A stretch of DNA of 25,838 nt from Hyphomicrobiales bacterium (GCA_021775835.1 JAJFHC010000224.1:1-25838); one strand, 5' to 3'; counted from the stretch's first letter, positions 11,547 to 19,524 are shown. Translations and numbers: made by a program. The notes: generated from the letters alone by a model not told the origin.

Positions 11547-11574
11547 ACACGGACACTTGTTATATTGTTCGTGT
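11547..11574 (+). other. Imperfect inverted repeat between lpdA and the GlsB-type gene
   Basis: ACACGGAC at 11547-11554 can pair with GTTCGTGT at 11567-11574, with one G-U pair and a 12-base AT-rich loop. It may be a weak terminator after lpdA or part of the promoter of the next gene. No thymine run follows. Confidence 0.25.
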
Positions 11575-11605
11575 GGTGAACGATTCCATTTGAGGAGACA
11601 TATCA

Positions 11606-11854
11606 ATGGGTGGACTTGGTATAATCGGTTGGATCATCATCGGCGGGATCGCCGGCTGGATCGCCGAAAAAGTCACAAAGAGCAATCACGGCCTCCTGAT
11701 GAACATTGTCGTCGGAATCGTCGGCGGTGTCCTTGGCGGGTTCCTGGCCGGTGTTCTCGGGCTTCAGATTGCCGGCGGGCTGATTGGCTCCCTGGTCGTG
11801 GCCACGGTGGGCGCCTTGATTTTACTGTTTGTCCTGCAAGCCCTGAAAAAATAG
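11606..11854 (+). CDS. GlsB/YeaQ/YmgE-type stress response membrane protein
   Basis: This 82-residue protein is almost entirely hydrophobic and glycine-rich, with three transmembrane segments. GIIGWIIIGGIAGWIAEKV opens the family signature, then NIVVGIVGGVLGGFLAGVLG, and it ends with LILLFVLQALKK. The family (Pfam transglycosylase-associated) is linked to stress responses such as acid tolerance in enterococci (GlsB) and is widespread with unclear biochemistry. GAGGAGA about eight bases before the ATG fixes the start. A small gene of this kind also sits between lpd and lipA in rhizobia as I remember. A strong hairpin follows the stop. Confidence 0.9.
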   Translation: MGGLGIIGWIIIGGIAGWIAEKVTKSNHGLLMNIVVGIVGGVLGGFLAGVLGLQIAGGLIGSLVVATVGALILLFVLQALKK

Positions 11855-11868
11855 TCCTGCACCGGAAA

Positions 11869-11901
11869 CGCACGATCGGGCTGGATACAGGCGATCGTGC
11901 G
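11869..11901 (+). terminator. Strong inverted repeat after the GlsB-type gene
   Basis: CGCACGATCG at 11869-11878 and CGATCGTGCG at 11892-11901 form a perfect ten-base-pair stem with a 13-base loop, beginning 15 bases after the stop codon. There is no thymine run on either strand, so it is either a Rho-dependent or processing hairpin, or a stabilising 3' structure, rather than a classic intrinsic terminator. Confidence 0.5.
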
Positions 11902-11944
11902 GATTGGGGTCAGTAGAGCAAGGCTACGCCACAGCGCCACAGCG

Positions 11945-13066
11945 CTAGACGATTGGCGTTGCCTGTGGGCGTGTGGCCTCGCTCCGGCGTTGGTTCATGA
12001 ACGACTGAACCTGCCATCTCATCCAGGCTGCCAGTTTATAGCGTTGAGACAGCGCCGGTTTCTCAATCAGATAGAATGACAGATAGGCCGCCGGCAGCAC
12101 GATCGGCAACACCACCAAGAACAGTCCGGCCGGTGTGAGTGACGGCATGAACAGGATGACCGTCTGCTGGATCAGAAATCCGTAGATGTAGATGCCGTAT
12201 GAGGCATCGCCCAGACCGTTAAATTCCCGGATGAAACCGGCGGGAACAAAGCCCAGCCAGAAGATCGTATACGCCATCGCAAGAACCAGCACGGCCTGAT
12301 AGCCAGGCGTGGCACTGGCAAAATAGACGCCAATCCACAGAGGCACGACCAGCAGTATGCTGAGAGGAATGCTGTCACGGTAGACATAGAATGCCGCACC
12401 GGTGAGGAAACACAAACCGAAGCGCGCAAGGTGATCCACGGCGCCAATCTGCTGCCGTAGATCAGAGAACACCGTAACGGCAAGGTAAGCGCCGAAAAAG
12501 GCCACGGCAACAAGGGCAAACTTCCACCGGCTGGCAAGCAACCCGAGTACGCCCAGCCCGGCAAGCCCCACATAGGCCATCGCTTCCCAGCGTAGCGTCC
12601 ACAGAGGTGTATTGATTTCGTCATGTGACGGCACTGTCGTAAAGACGCCGTACAAACCAAGGTTATCAAGAACCAGCCCCGCGGTCAGGGGCACATAAAG
12701 CCACGTCTTCCAGTCGGAGAAATAGGCGCCCATCGTCACGGTCGTGACCAGCGGCCCTATGACAAAGGCAGTCACGATCGTCGCCACCAGAAGACCGGGG
12801 ATGAGGCGCAGGGTTCTTGCCGCCACGAAGTCGAACATATCGTTGTCCGACAACAGGCTTTTTGCAATCAGGAAGCCGCTGATGATGAAAAACACATTCA
12901 CCGCAAGGTGGCCCAGTGTATAGCCGGTCTCCACCTGCAACGGTTCCACCGCATCGAGCCCGAGGACCGCGGGGTTGGAATGAGTGATCACAACCGCTGT
13001 TGCCGCCAAAAATCTCAGAAGATTAAAGTTGTTGTCCCGCGTTCCGATATAGTCTGACAGTCTCAT
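11945..13066 (-). CDS. Acyltransferase 3 family membrane protein (OafA/YrhL type)
   Basis: This 373-residue polytopic membrane protein has the fold of the acyltransferase 3 family, which O-acylates polysaccharides, lipopolysaccharide and other exported glycans. The N-terminus reads NNFNLLRFLAATAVVITHS, with the family's likely catalytic histidine at H29. FIISGFLIAKSL follows near residue 80, then ARTLRLIPGL. About ten hydrophobic segments follow to the C-terminus. The acceptor cannot be predicted. The start at 13066 has GGGG about ten bases upstream on the minus strand. It is divergent from lipA and interrupts the lpd-lipA core order, so it is probably an accessory gain. No glycosyltransferase lies next to it. 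Confidence 0.88.
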   Translation of the reverse strand: MRLSDYIGTRDNNFNLLRFLAATAVVITHSNPAVLGLDAVEPLQVETGYTLGHLAVNVFFIISGFLIAKSLLSDNDMFDFVAARTLRLIPGLLVATIVTAFVIGPLVTTVTMGAYFSDWKTWLYVPLTAGLVLDNLGLYGVFTTVPSHDEINTPLWTLRWEAMAYVGLAGLGVLGLLASRWKFALVAVAFFGAYLAVTVFSDLRQQIGAVDHLARFGLCFLTGAAFYVYRDSIPLSILLVVPLWIGVYFASATPGYQAVLVLAMAYTIFWLGFVPAGFIREFNGLGDASYGIYIYGFLIQQTVILFMPSLTPAGLFLVVLPIVLPAAYLSFYLIEKPALSQRYKLAAWMRWQVQSFMNQRRSEATRPQATPIV

Positions 13067-13208
13067 TTTGACACACCCCAGCGATACTTAAGTGTTTGTT
13101 GGTCTCTCAGACGCAAGGTCCATGCCACGGACTGCCAAAGTCCGGATTGAATTGAGACATCGACAACGGGCTCGGTGAATGCAACCGAATAAACTGCAAA
13201 TTTCTTGA

Positions 13209-13223
13209 TTTCTTGCGAAGAAA
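13209..13223. promoter_or_regulatory. Inverted repeat in the lipA upstream region
   Basis: TTTCTT at 13209-13214 and AAGAAA at 13218-13223 are perfect complements around GCG, 40 bases before the lipA start in the region shared with the divergent acyltransferase gene. It may be an operator; no regulator can be named. Confidence 0.25.
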
Positions 13224-13263
13224 CAGCCATTTATGATGCTGTAACTCCTGTTTGGAAATTGCG

Positions 13264-14226
13264 ATGACAACCTTGATCGACACCGTATCCGAGACCCGTC
13301 CCAGGCATCCTGAAAAGGCACACCGGCCGGACACGAAAATATTGCGGAAACCTGACTGGATCAGGGTCAAGGCGCCTGGATCGCACGTCTATCAGGAAAC
13401 CAGGAAAATTGTTCGCGATAACAATCTGGTCACGGTGTGCGAGGAAGCCGGCTGTCCCAACATCGGCGAATGTTGGTCGAAGAAACACGCGACCATGATG
13501 ATCCTGGGCGACACATGCACACGCGCCTGCGCGTTCTGCAACGTCAAGACAGGCCTGCCCGGCGACGTCGACCTCGAGGAACCGAACAACGTTGCCGACG
13601 CGGTGGCCAAACTTGGGTTGAATCACGTGGTCATCACATCGGTAGACCGTGACGACCTCGACGATGGCGGGGCGGGGCACTTTGCCAATGTCATCACGGC
13701 CATTCGCAACCGGTCGCCGGCAACCACCATCGAAGTGCTGACACCTGATTTCCTGCGCAAGGATGGCGCACTTGAAATGGTGGTGGCCGCCAAACCGGAT
13801 GTCTTCAATCACAATCTTGAAACCGTACCGTCGCTGTATCTGACCGTGCGTCCCGGTGCCAGGTATTTTCATTCTCTGCGCATCCTTCAGCAGGTCAAGG
13901 AACTGGACCCGTCGATGTTCACCAAATCCGGTCTGATGGTCGGCCTGGGAGAAAAGCGGCTCGAAGTGCTCCAGGTCATGGACGACATGCGGGCCGCCGA
14001 CATCGACTTCCTGACCATCGGGCAGTACCTGCAGCCCAGCCGCAAACATCACCAGCTTGATCGATTTGTGACCCCGGACGAATTCAAGTCCTTCGAGACG
14101 AACGCCTATTCCAAGGGGTTCCTGCTCGTATCATCAAGCCCGCTGACACGTTCTTCGCACCATGCCGGCGATGATTTCAATCGCCTGCGGCAGGCTCGTG
14201 AAGAGCACCTGCGTCGCTCCGCATGA
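13264..14226 (+). CDS. lipA: Lipoyl synthase (radical SAM)
   Basis: LipA inserts two sulfur atoms into the octanoyl group bound to lipoyl domains. The 320-residue protein has the auxiliary-cluster cysteines C59, C64 and C70 in [12 protein letters not shown]. The radical-SAM cysteines C85, C89 and C92 lie in CTRACAFC. The C-terminal RSSHHAG motif (from R296) supplies the serine ligand to the auxiliary cluster. Its targets include the lipoyl lysines of PdhB and PdhC encoded just upstream. The ATG at 13264 is preferred, with GGA eight to ten bases upstream; a TTG at 13252 adds only four residues. coq10 follows after 32 bases on the same strand. Confidence 0.97.
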   Translation: MTTLIDTVSETRPRHPEKAHRPDTKILRKPDWIRVKAPGSHVYQETRKIVRDNNLVTVCEEAGCPNIGECWSKKHATMMILGDTCTRACAFCNVKTGLPGDVDLEEPNNVADAVAKLGLNHVVITSVDRDDLDDGGAGHFANVITAIRNRSPATTIEVLTPDFLRKDGALEMVVAAKPDVFNHNLETVPSLYLTVRPGARYFHSLRILQQVKELDPSMFTKSGLMVGLGEKRLEVLQVMDDMRAADIDFLTIGQYLQPSRKHHQLDRFVTPDEFKSFETNAYSKGFLLVSSSPLTRSSHHAGDDFNRLRQAREEHLRRSA

Positions 14227-14258
14227 TGCGGAACGGTTTAGTCTTGCGGACCTGAGCC

Positions 14259-14747
14259 ATGCCGAGATTTGAGACGCGGCGTTTCGTGCGCCATTCCCCC
14301 GAGCAAATGTTCGATCTGATCATGGATGTGGAACGCTATCCCGAATTTTTACCTTTATGTGAGAGCCTGAAGGTTATCGACCGGGAGGCCACCGTCAGTG
14401 GCGAGACGGTTGTCGCCGACATGACGATCGGTTACCGGGCAATCCGGGAGACCTTTCGCAGCAGGGTAGAAGCAGACCGAGGGCAGAAATTGATTGTGGC
14501 ACGTTACATCGATGGTCCTATCAAGCATCTGGAAAACCGCTGGCAGTTTTCTGCGCGCGATGCGGGCGGCTGCATCATTTCGTTTGATCTGGATTACGAA
14601 TTCAAGAACCTTGCGCTGAAGGTTCTGATGGGCACCATGTTCGACAAGGCGTTCCGTAAATTTGCAGAAGCCTTTGAGGCCCGCGCCGACGAAGTTTACG
14701 GTCAGCCACTGGCTGCGGCACCTGATGCAAGAGTGTCCGGATCATGA
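14259..14747 (+). CDS. Coq10/RatA-type START-domain protein
   Basis: This 162-residue protein has the helix-grip START fold of the Coq10/RatA family. It begins FETRRFVRHSPEQMFDLIMDVERYPEFLPLC, the usual N-terminal signature, and includes GPIKHLENRWQF and a C-terminal helix with FDKAFRKFAEAFEARA. Mitochondrial Coq10 binds ubiquinone and supports its use in respiration; the E. coli homologue RatA was described as a ribosome-associating toxin. Ubiquinone handling is the likelier role here, since the gene is in a respiratory and lipoate context. The stop overlaps the start of the next gene in an ATGA arrangement, indicating translational coupling. Confidence 0.88.
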   Translation: MPRFETRRFVRHSPEQMFDLIMDVERYPEFLPLCESLKVIDREATVSGETVVADMTIGYRAIRETFRSRVEADRGQKLIVARYIDGPIKHLENRWQFSARDAGGCIISFDLDYEFKNLALKVLMGTMFDKAFRKFAEAFEARADEVYGQPLAAAPDARVSGS

Positions 14748-15403
14748 CCCCCGACCTCGTTATATTCGATTGCGACGGCGTTCTCGTGGACACCGAGACA
14801 GTGGCTCATCAGCGCATGGCGGACGTATTCACGGAAGTTGGCTACGCCATGACGCTCCACGAGTGTCGTGATCTCTACGAGGGCCAGACCCTTGAGGACC
14901 TCTGTCATCATGTTCACAAAAACCTCGGCATGAAGCCCGATCCGGATTTAATGCTGCATGTCCGGGATCAGATCGAGGCAGCGGTCGCAGACGAGGTGAC
15001 GATCATCCCTGGTGCATCCGAACTGGTCGATGCGATCATTGACCGGCAGATTCCTTACTGTGTGGCATCGTCAGGTTCGGTCAGGAAGATGCACATGACC
15101 CTGGGCAAGACCGGCCTGCTCGACCGTTTGGAACATGTGCTGTTCAGTGCCCAGGACGTCGGACGCGGAAAACCGCACCCGGATGTTTTTCTGGCGGCCG
15201 CACAGGCCATGAACATTTCGTGCGACCGTGCGGTGATAATCGAAGATTCAGTATCCGGCATTCAGGCAGGCCTGACCGCCGGGGCCAGGGTGCTGGCTTA
15301 CGCGGGTGATCCGTTTACGAAAGCTGAAACTCTGGAAGCTGCGGGTGCTGAAGTGTTCTTCGACATGGGCGATGCGCCGCATCTGATGAACATCAAGGGT
15401 TGA
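14744..15403 (+). CDS. HAD-superfamily hydrolase, subfamily IA (beta-phosphoglucomutase/phosphatase-like)
   Basis: This 219-residue protein has all four HAD motifs. Motif I is FDCDGVLVDTE, with nucleophile D9 and acid/base D11. Motif II is ASSGS near residue 109, motif III lysine lies in GRGKPHPDVF, and motif IV is IIEDSVSGIQAG. The helical cap between residues 16 and 85 marks subfamily IA, which includes phosphoglycolate phosphatases, sugar phosphatases and beta-phosphoglucomutase. The substrate cannot be read from the sequence. The four-base overlap with coq10 suggests coordinated translation. It ends 15 bases before the convergent methyltransferase gene. Confidence 0.9.
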   Translation: MTPDLVIFDCDGVLVDTETVAHQRMADVFTEVGYAMTLHECRDLYEGQTLEDLCHHVHKNLGMKPDPDLMLHVRDQIEAAVADEVTIIPGASELVDAIIDRQIPYCVASSGSVRKMHMTLGKTGLLDRLEHVLFSAQDVGRGKPHPDVFLAAAQAMNISCDRAVIIEDSVSGIQAGLTAGARVLAYAGDPFTKAETLEAAGAEVFFDMGDAPHLMNIKG

Positions 15404-15418
15404 GGCGTGACCTGAGAA

Positions 15419-16981
15419 TTACAACGTGCCGACGCGACGGAGCATCGGGGCAATCGAACTTTCGAATTGCCGGTTGAGTTCTTCGAGTGCCGCCAAGGCC
15501 TCTGCTTCGTCCGTGATGTCTTCACCGCCCATGTTGACGGAATGACCGGCTGCGGTCAGCTTATCGTAAACCACCCTCGGAACGTCCTGTACGCCGCTTT
15601 TGTGTATTCTCATGAGCACATAATTAGGTGCTGACATTTCATGAACCGAACCGATCACAGGCGCACTCGCCAGATAAAGGGGCTCACCTTTGTCGACTTC
15701 TACGGCGATCGCATCATCCAGCCGGCCCATCGACTCTGCGATGCGAGACTGGGTCTCCACCGACACGGCCTGGACGACATAGCCGATGGCCATAAGGACA
15801 CGGAGGGCATAAACCAGGCTGGTTCCACCGTCCGACGCGGCCTCTAACACCCCGCCCAGCTCCGCACCTGTCTTGATGCCGTCGGCCAGGGCATCGAGCA
15901 ACAGGGCATAGGGATCGTCGGCAAGAGTTGCTTCACCCGCTGGTGCCTCGATATTCAGGGCGCAGGTGCTCCTGTTTCGGATGAGGCAAAACCGCATGGC
16001 GGACAGAATCTGCAACTGTTGGGCTTCAGTCAGTTTTGCGACGCCTTTGACAAAGATGTCCTGGCGAAACTTCTGGTTGTGCCAGACGTCCTTGTAGAGT
16101 TCTTTCGCGGCGGTTCCACGATAGTTATCCAAATTTGCATGGGCCCTTGGGGGCAGGCAGAGATCCTTCACATTCATGAGGAGGTCTGCGGATCCGACAA
16201 AGGACAGCTTGGCCTCAGACAATTCATCCGCCACTTCATGGAAGAAGAACGGACGCCAGTTCTCATTGAGATATTCGTGAATCACATAGGCCGGATCAGC
16301 ATTGCCAAGGGCGTCCAGTCGTTTGCGAATTGAGGGATGTTTCTGGAAATATTTGGCGCCGCTGTCGGCAATCGTGTCCACCAGATTGAACGCCTGGGCG
16401 ACATTTTGGGCCGGCTCTCCGGAAAAGAGTTTCTCCGATTCAATCAACAGCTGACGAAAAGGCATTTCGCTGATCCGGCCTACGGAGCAATTGTAGGAGA
16501 CGTAGACCAACCCGCCTGGTTTGAGTTTCCGTTTCAGGAATTGCCGCACATCCGCCCGGATGTCGTCGGTGATCCAGGAATACACCCCGTGCAGCACGAC
16601 GATGTCAAAATCCGGCAGGTCCAGTGTTTCCAGATCGGAGAAACTCTCTTCGATAATTGTCAGATTGTCCAATCCGGCAGCATCGGCGAGCGCGCGGGCG
16701 TTGGCAGCATGTATCGGGTTGTGGTCGATTCCGTAATAGTGTCCGTCCGGGTCTCTTGCCGCCATGTAGTTGAGCGTCACCCCCTGACCAAATCCCAGTT
16801 CGCAGTAGGTTATCTGTCTCGCGCCAGGTGCTGTCGCCACGACTGGGGCAGGGGGCCGGAAACCCGATAAAACAGTTTTAAGCAGAAGCTGATCCGGATT
16901 GAGGGTGGCGTAGAAATTCGAGACATACTCGATATCGGTCCGGTATCCATGCGCCCAGTCACTGTTCATTGTCGATGCCAT
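15419..16981 (-). CDS. Class I SAM-dependent methyltransferase with methyltransferase regulatory domain (protein-lysine methyltransferase-like)
   Basis: The N-terminal half is a Rossmann methyltransferase: SAM motif I is ELGFGQG (61-67), the acidic motif is YGIDHNP (83-89), and HGVYSWI (131-137) and YVSYN (160-164) are hallmarks of the family that carries a regulatory domain. The remaining part, from about residue 175, matches the regulatory domain plus a helical tail. Related enzymes include Rickettsia PKMT1 and PKMT2, which methylate lysines of the outer membrane protein OmpB. No signal peptide is seen. The ATG at 16981 is chosen over a TTG at 17002 and an ATG at 16969; none has a clear ribosome binding site. 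It lies downstream of, and on the same strand as, a lysine-rich autotransporter, but a terminator-like hairpin separates them. The lysine-methylation role is inferred. Confidence 0.75.
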   Translation of the reverse strand: MASTMNSDWAHGYRTDIEYVSNFYATLNPDQLLLKTVLSGFRPPAPVVATAPGARQITYCELGFGQGVTLNYMAARDPDGHYYGIDHNPIHAANARALADAAGLDNLTIIEESFSDLETLDLPDFDIVVLHGVYSWITDDIRADVRQFLKRKLKPGGLVYVSYNCSVGRISEMPFRQLLIESEKLFSGEPAQNVAQAFNLVDTIADSGAKYFQKHPSIRKRLDALGNADPAYVIHEYLNENWRPFFFHEVADELSEAKLSFVGSADLLMNVKDLCLPPRAHANLDNYRGTAAKELYKDVWHNQKFRQDIFVKGVAKLTEAQQLQILSAMRFCLIRNRSTCALNIEAPAGEATLADDPYALLLDALADGIKTGAELGGVLEAASDGGTSLVYALRVLMAIGYVVQAVSVETQSRIAESMGRLDDAIAVEVDKGEPLYLASAPVIGSVHEMSAPNYVLMRIHKSGVQDVPRVVYDKLTAAGHSVNMGGEDITDEAEALAALEELNRQFESSIAPMLRRVGTL

Positions 16982-17100
16982 CGCTGGGCCATCCGGTTTC
17001 AATTGTCAGCGGAGAAACATGTCAGCGCAATAGCCACATGAAACAAGCCGTTTGGCAAGGCTCAACTTCTAAGTGATTGTGTAAAATCCAACAATGGAAA

Positions 17101-17130
17101 AGGCGTGAACAACACCTGTCGTTCACGCCT
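17101..17130 (-). terminator. Intrinsic terminator after the autotransporter gene
   Basis: AGGCGTGAAC at 17101-17110 and GTTCACGCCT at 17121-17130 form a perfect ten-base-pair stem with a ten-base loop. Read on the minus strand, the stem is followed by a short thymine run (complement of 17098-17101). It begins about 28 bases after the autotransporter stop and ends about 120 bases before the methyltransferase start, so that gene may depend on readthrough or its own promoter. Confidence 0.8.
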
Positions 17131-17158
17131 CAAAATTGTTATGGCCCTTAACCGTATC

Positions 17159-19282
17159 CTACGGGGTAGGGTCCGGACACTGCGCGTTGTCCGTGCGGAT
17201 GATGTCATTGATGGTAATCGGTCCGGCAGCCATGCCGTTGAAGATGCAGGTCCGGACCTGGTCAGGCAGGTCATGGAGATTGCCCGTTCCGGAAACCTGG
17301 CCGTCTTCGAATTCATAGGCGACCTGGCCGTTTGTTACTTTGGTCACGTTGAAGTTGTTCAGCGTGACGATCGATTTCTTGGTGAAGACACCTTCGCCGC
17401 CTTCAACGTTGACATCGGACAATGTCGTGTTGAACACGTCTTCGATTTTCACGCCGCCCTTCGTGTCGTGGCCGTCTTGCGTTCTTACAGTGACATTCGA
17501 AACAGACCCACTGGCAAGCTTCTTGAGTTCAAACTTGCCTTCCGCACCTTCCACGGTGACGTTGCTCACAGTTGCCGTCGACGTACCGCCTTCGGCCCCC
17601 TCAACCTTGACCTTGGATTTGTTACCATTGCCGGTGATCGAAATATTGGTAACCGTAATATCCTCGGTCTTTTTGACTTCGACCTTGCCTTCGCCGCCTT
17701 CAACTGTGACGGACCCGACCGTCGCCACGTTTCCCTTTTCGACCTTCAGGTCAAAGCCCTTGTTTCCGGACCCGTCTCCAGTGATCTCGTGGACACTGGC
17801 GGTATTGAAGTTCTTGACTTCGATCTTGTTGCCTTCGGCACCGTCGACACCTTCAGTGATGACATTCCTGATCGTCACATTGCCGACCCTGTTGCCGACT
17901 TTGCCGGTTTCGCCGCCATCGACCTTGATGCCGGTCTTGTCGCTGCCGACAAGAGATGTGAAACGAAGATTCTTGAGAGTAGTCGTCCCGGTCGTGTCGC
18001 CGCCGCTTCTGATGCCCTCGCCGCCCTCGAACGTCAGGCCGCGGACGGTATTTCCATTTGCCAATGTGACCTGGGCAGTGCGGCTGCTGCCACCTTGCAG
18101 CAGTTTTGGCGCTGTTCCGGGAAGAGTACCTGTCACCCTCTGGCCGCTGCCAACGCCGATTAGTGTAATCGGTGTGCCGCCGCCAGCAAGGATCTGGCCG
18201 TCTTTGAGGGATGCCTGCGCATTGGCCACATCGCCGGTCTTGTCGATGACAACGATGAGGTCATTATTTTCGAAATGCTGACCGTTGAAGTTTTGTGGAT
18301 CCTCCAATGTGCCCGTACCGCCGGTGGAATTATCGACAAACTTCAATTCGCCGATCTGCTGTCCGGTTTCGGGATTGATGGCGGCCTCCGGCGCGCCCTG
18401 GAAGGAACCTGAAACGATGTCCGGGTCACGGCGGATCGGATCGACCATGCGCCGGTCAAGGGCCGAGAGCTGGGATTCGCTCGGGTAATTGCCGAACCCT
18501 AGAGGAATACGGAACCGCAACATGGCCGACGCGTCGGTCTTGCGGACCTTGTCGTACTGGATTTCGCCACCGATGGTTATGCGTGAACTGCCCGGCGCAA
18601 ACTCATAAAGTCTGGTTTCAAACCGGGCGCGGGGACCCGCAACCGTCTTGGCATCCTTGGCATCGAAGTAGAAGCCACCCACATAAACCCGGGTTTCGAT
18701 ATCGAATGGCAGTCTATAGCCGACTTCGGCGTCAAAGCCCCACAAGGCCCGTTCAAAGCCAGGCCGAACCGACACCGTCGCTCCTGAGAATACCGCCGCG
18801 CCAACGACTGGAGCCGCTTGCTTGCCGCCTTCGGGAATGTAAAGGTTTGCCCTGAGGTCAAGGTCTTCGGTCAGTGCTTCGAGGCCCAGCGTACCCTGAT
18901 AGAACGTGTTCTTGTTTTCCGTGCCGCGTACGTCGAAGGACCCGAAGGCACCGAGTATCCAGCCGCCACCGATCATCGAACGATAGCCGAGCGCGAAGTT
19001 ACCTTCCTTGTTGTTATCGTCATCGATAAAGCCGCGGATATCGGTGAACACCATGGACGTATCGTTCTGGAACAGCGGCCAGAAGAGCTCCGTCTCACCC
19101 AGGTGCCGTTCGGTTCCGGGCTTCGCGACGATATCAACGTGGGGCACCCACTTGTCGGCTTTCTGCGCATAAGCCGGTGACGCCAGTGCCAGGGCACTGA
19201 TGGCGACACTGGACAACATCGCATGTCTAAATGACTTGAAATTGACGGCAGGGGAGTGCCGTTCAGATACAGATGTCTTCAT
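17159..19282 (-). CDS. Inverse autotransporter (type Ve secretion) with a repetitive beta-helix passenger
   Basis: This 707-residue secreted protein starts with an extended signal peptide cleaved after ASPAYA (residue 39). An inverse autotransporter beta-barrel follows at about 45-265 (LFWPLFQND, FALGYRSMIGGGWILGAFGSFD, LGLEALTEDLDLRANLYIP), then a linker with LSALDRRMVDP near 272. The passenger opens with FVDNSTGGTGTLEDPQN (315) and proceeds as right-handed beta-helix-like coils: VTLANGNTVRGLTFEGG near 405, then repeats of 22-28 residues from about 470 to 665 such as NVTVEGAEGKFELKK (574). The repeats are rich in Gly, Glu, Val and Lys. A two-cysteine tail (C679, C702) may close a disulfide. 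The barrel is N-terminal, as in intimin and invasin, so the passenger would sit outside the cell. AGGG before the ATG supports the start. The binding target is unknown. Confidence 0.82.
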   Translation of the reverse strand: MKTSVSERHSPAVNFKSFRHAMLSSVAISALALASPAYAQKADKWVPHVDIVAKPGTERHLGETELFWPLFQNDTSMVFTDIRGFIDDDNNKEGNFALGYRSMIGGGWILGAFGSFDVRGTENKNTFYQGTLGLEALTEDLDLRANLYIPEGGKQAAPVVGAAVFSGATVSVRPGFERALWGFDAEVGYRLPFDIETRVYVGGFYFDAKDAKTVAGPRARFETRLYEFAPGSSRITIGGEIQYDKVRKTDASAMLRFRIPLGFGNYPSESQLSALDRRMVDPIRRDPDIVSGSFQGAPEAAINPETGQQIGELKFVDNSTGGTGTLEDPQNFNGQHFENNDLIVVIDKTGDVANAQASLKDGQILAGGGTPITLIGVGSGQRVTGTLPGTAPKLLQGGSSRTAQVTLANGNTVRGLTFEGGEGIRSGGDTTGTTTLKNLRFTSLVGSDKTGIKVDGGETGKVGNRVGNVTIRNVITEGVDGAEGNKIEVKNFNTASVHEITGDGSGNKGFDLKVEKGNVATVGSVTVEGGEGKVEVKKTEDITVTNISITGNGNKSKVKVEGAEGGTSTATVSNVTVEGAEGKFELKKLASGSVSNVTVRTQDGHDTKGGVKIEDVFNTTLSDVNVEGGEGVFTKKSIVTLNNFNVTKVTNGQVAYEFEDGQVSGTGNLHDLPDQVRTCIFNGMAAGPITINDIIRTDNAQCPDPTP
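17288..18040 (-). repeat. Degenerate beta-helix coil repeats in the autotransporter passenger
   Basis: This segment encodes about residues 415-665. Units of roughly 22-28 residues share a pattern N-[VI]-x-[VI]-x-G-x-x-x-K-x-x-V-K. Clear copies begin near residues 473, 498, 523, 545, 573, 595, 622 and 643. Alternate copies are most alike, at about 50-residue spacing (VEGGEGKVEVKK near 527, VEGAEGKFELKK near 577, VEGGEGVFTKK near 626), which suggests growth by duplication of a two-coil unit. The repeats are clear in protein but diverged in DNA. Confidence 0.7.
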
Positions 19283-19300
19283 AATACCAGCCCTGTTTGC

Positions 19301-19320
19301 GACTTTCTGTGATGAAAGTC
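19301..19320 (-). promoter_or_regulatory. Hairpin in the autotransporter leader
   Basis: GACTTTC at 19301-19307 pairs perfectly with GAAAGTC at 19314-19320 across a six-base loop. On the minus strand it lies 18 bases before the autotransporter start, close to the ribosome binding site. It could act on translation, or be a regulator-binding dyad. Confidence 0.35.
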
Positions 19321-19524
19321 AGCGACCTAACGTTCGGCCTCTTGAATTTGCCTACGTGACCAGCACACCCGCAATCGGCTGGTCCCGAAACCCTGTTGGC
19401 TGGAGTGAGTTTAATGAGAATCTGACTTAATTGAGGCACCGTCTTTTTTGACGATTTATTAATAAAATATCAGATCGGTCTCCAGCCGTATGCGACCATG
19501 GTCCCCATGCAACAAGGCGTCAAG

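Noticed and set aside
11928..11943. Tandem copy of GCCACAGC next to the acyltransferase stop
   Set aside because: Two 8-base copies are too short to be distinguished from chance; no further copies are visible nearby.
13231..14052. 273-codon open frame antisense to lipA
   Set aside because: lipA has every expected cysteine motif; the antisense frame is a shadow caused by GC-biased third positions.
17105..18281. Long plus-strand open frames opposite the autotransporter passenger
   Set aside because: Their proteins are mirror repeats of the passenger coding (Ser/Pro/Thr-rich or low-complexity) with no family signature; the minus strand has a signal peptide, barrel and stop followed by a terminator.
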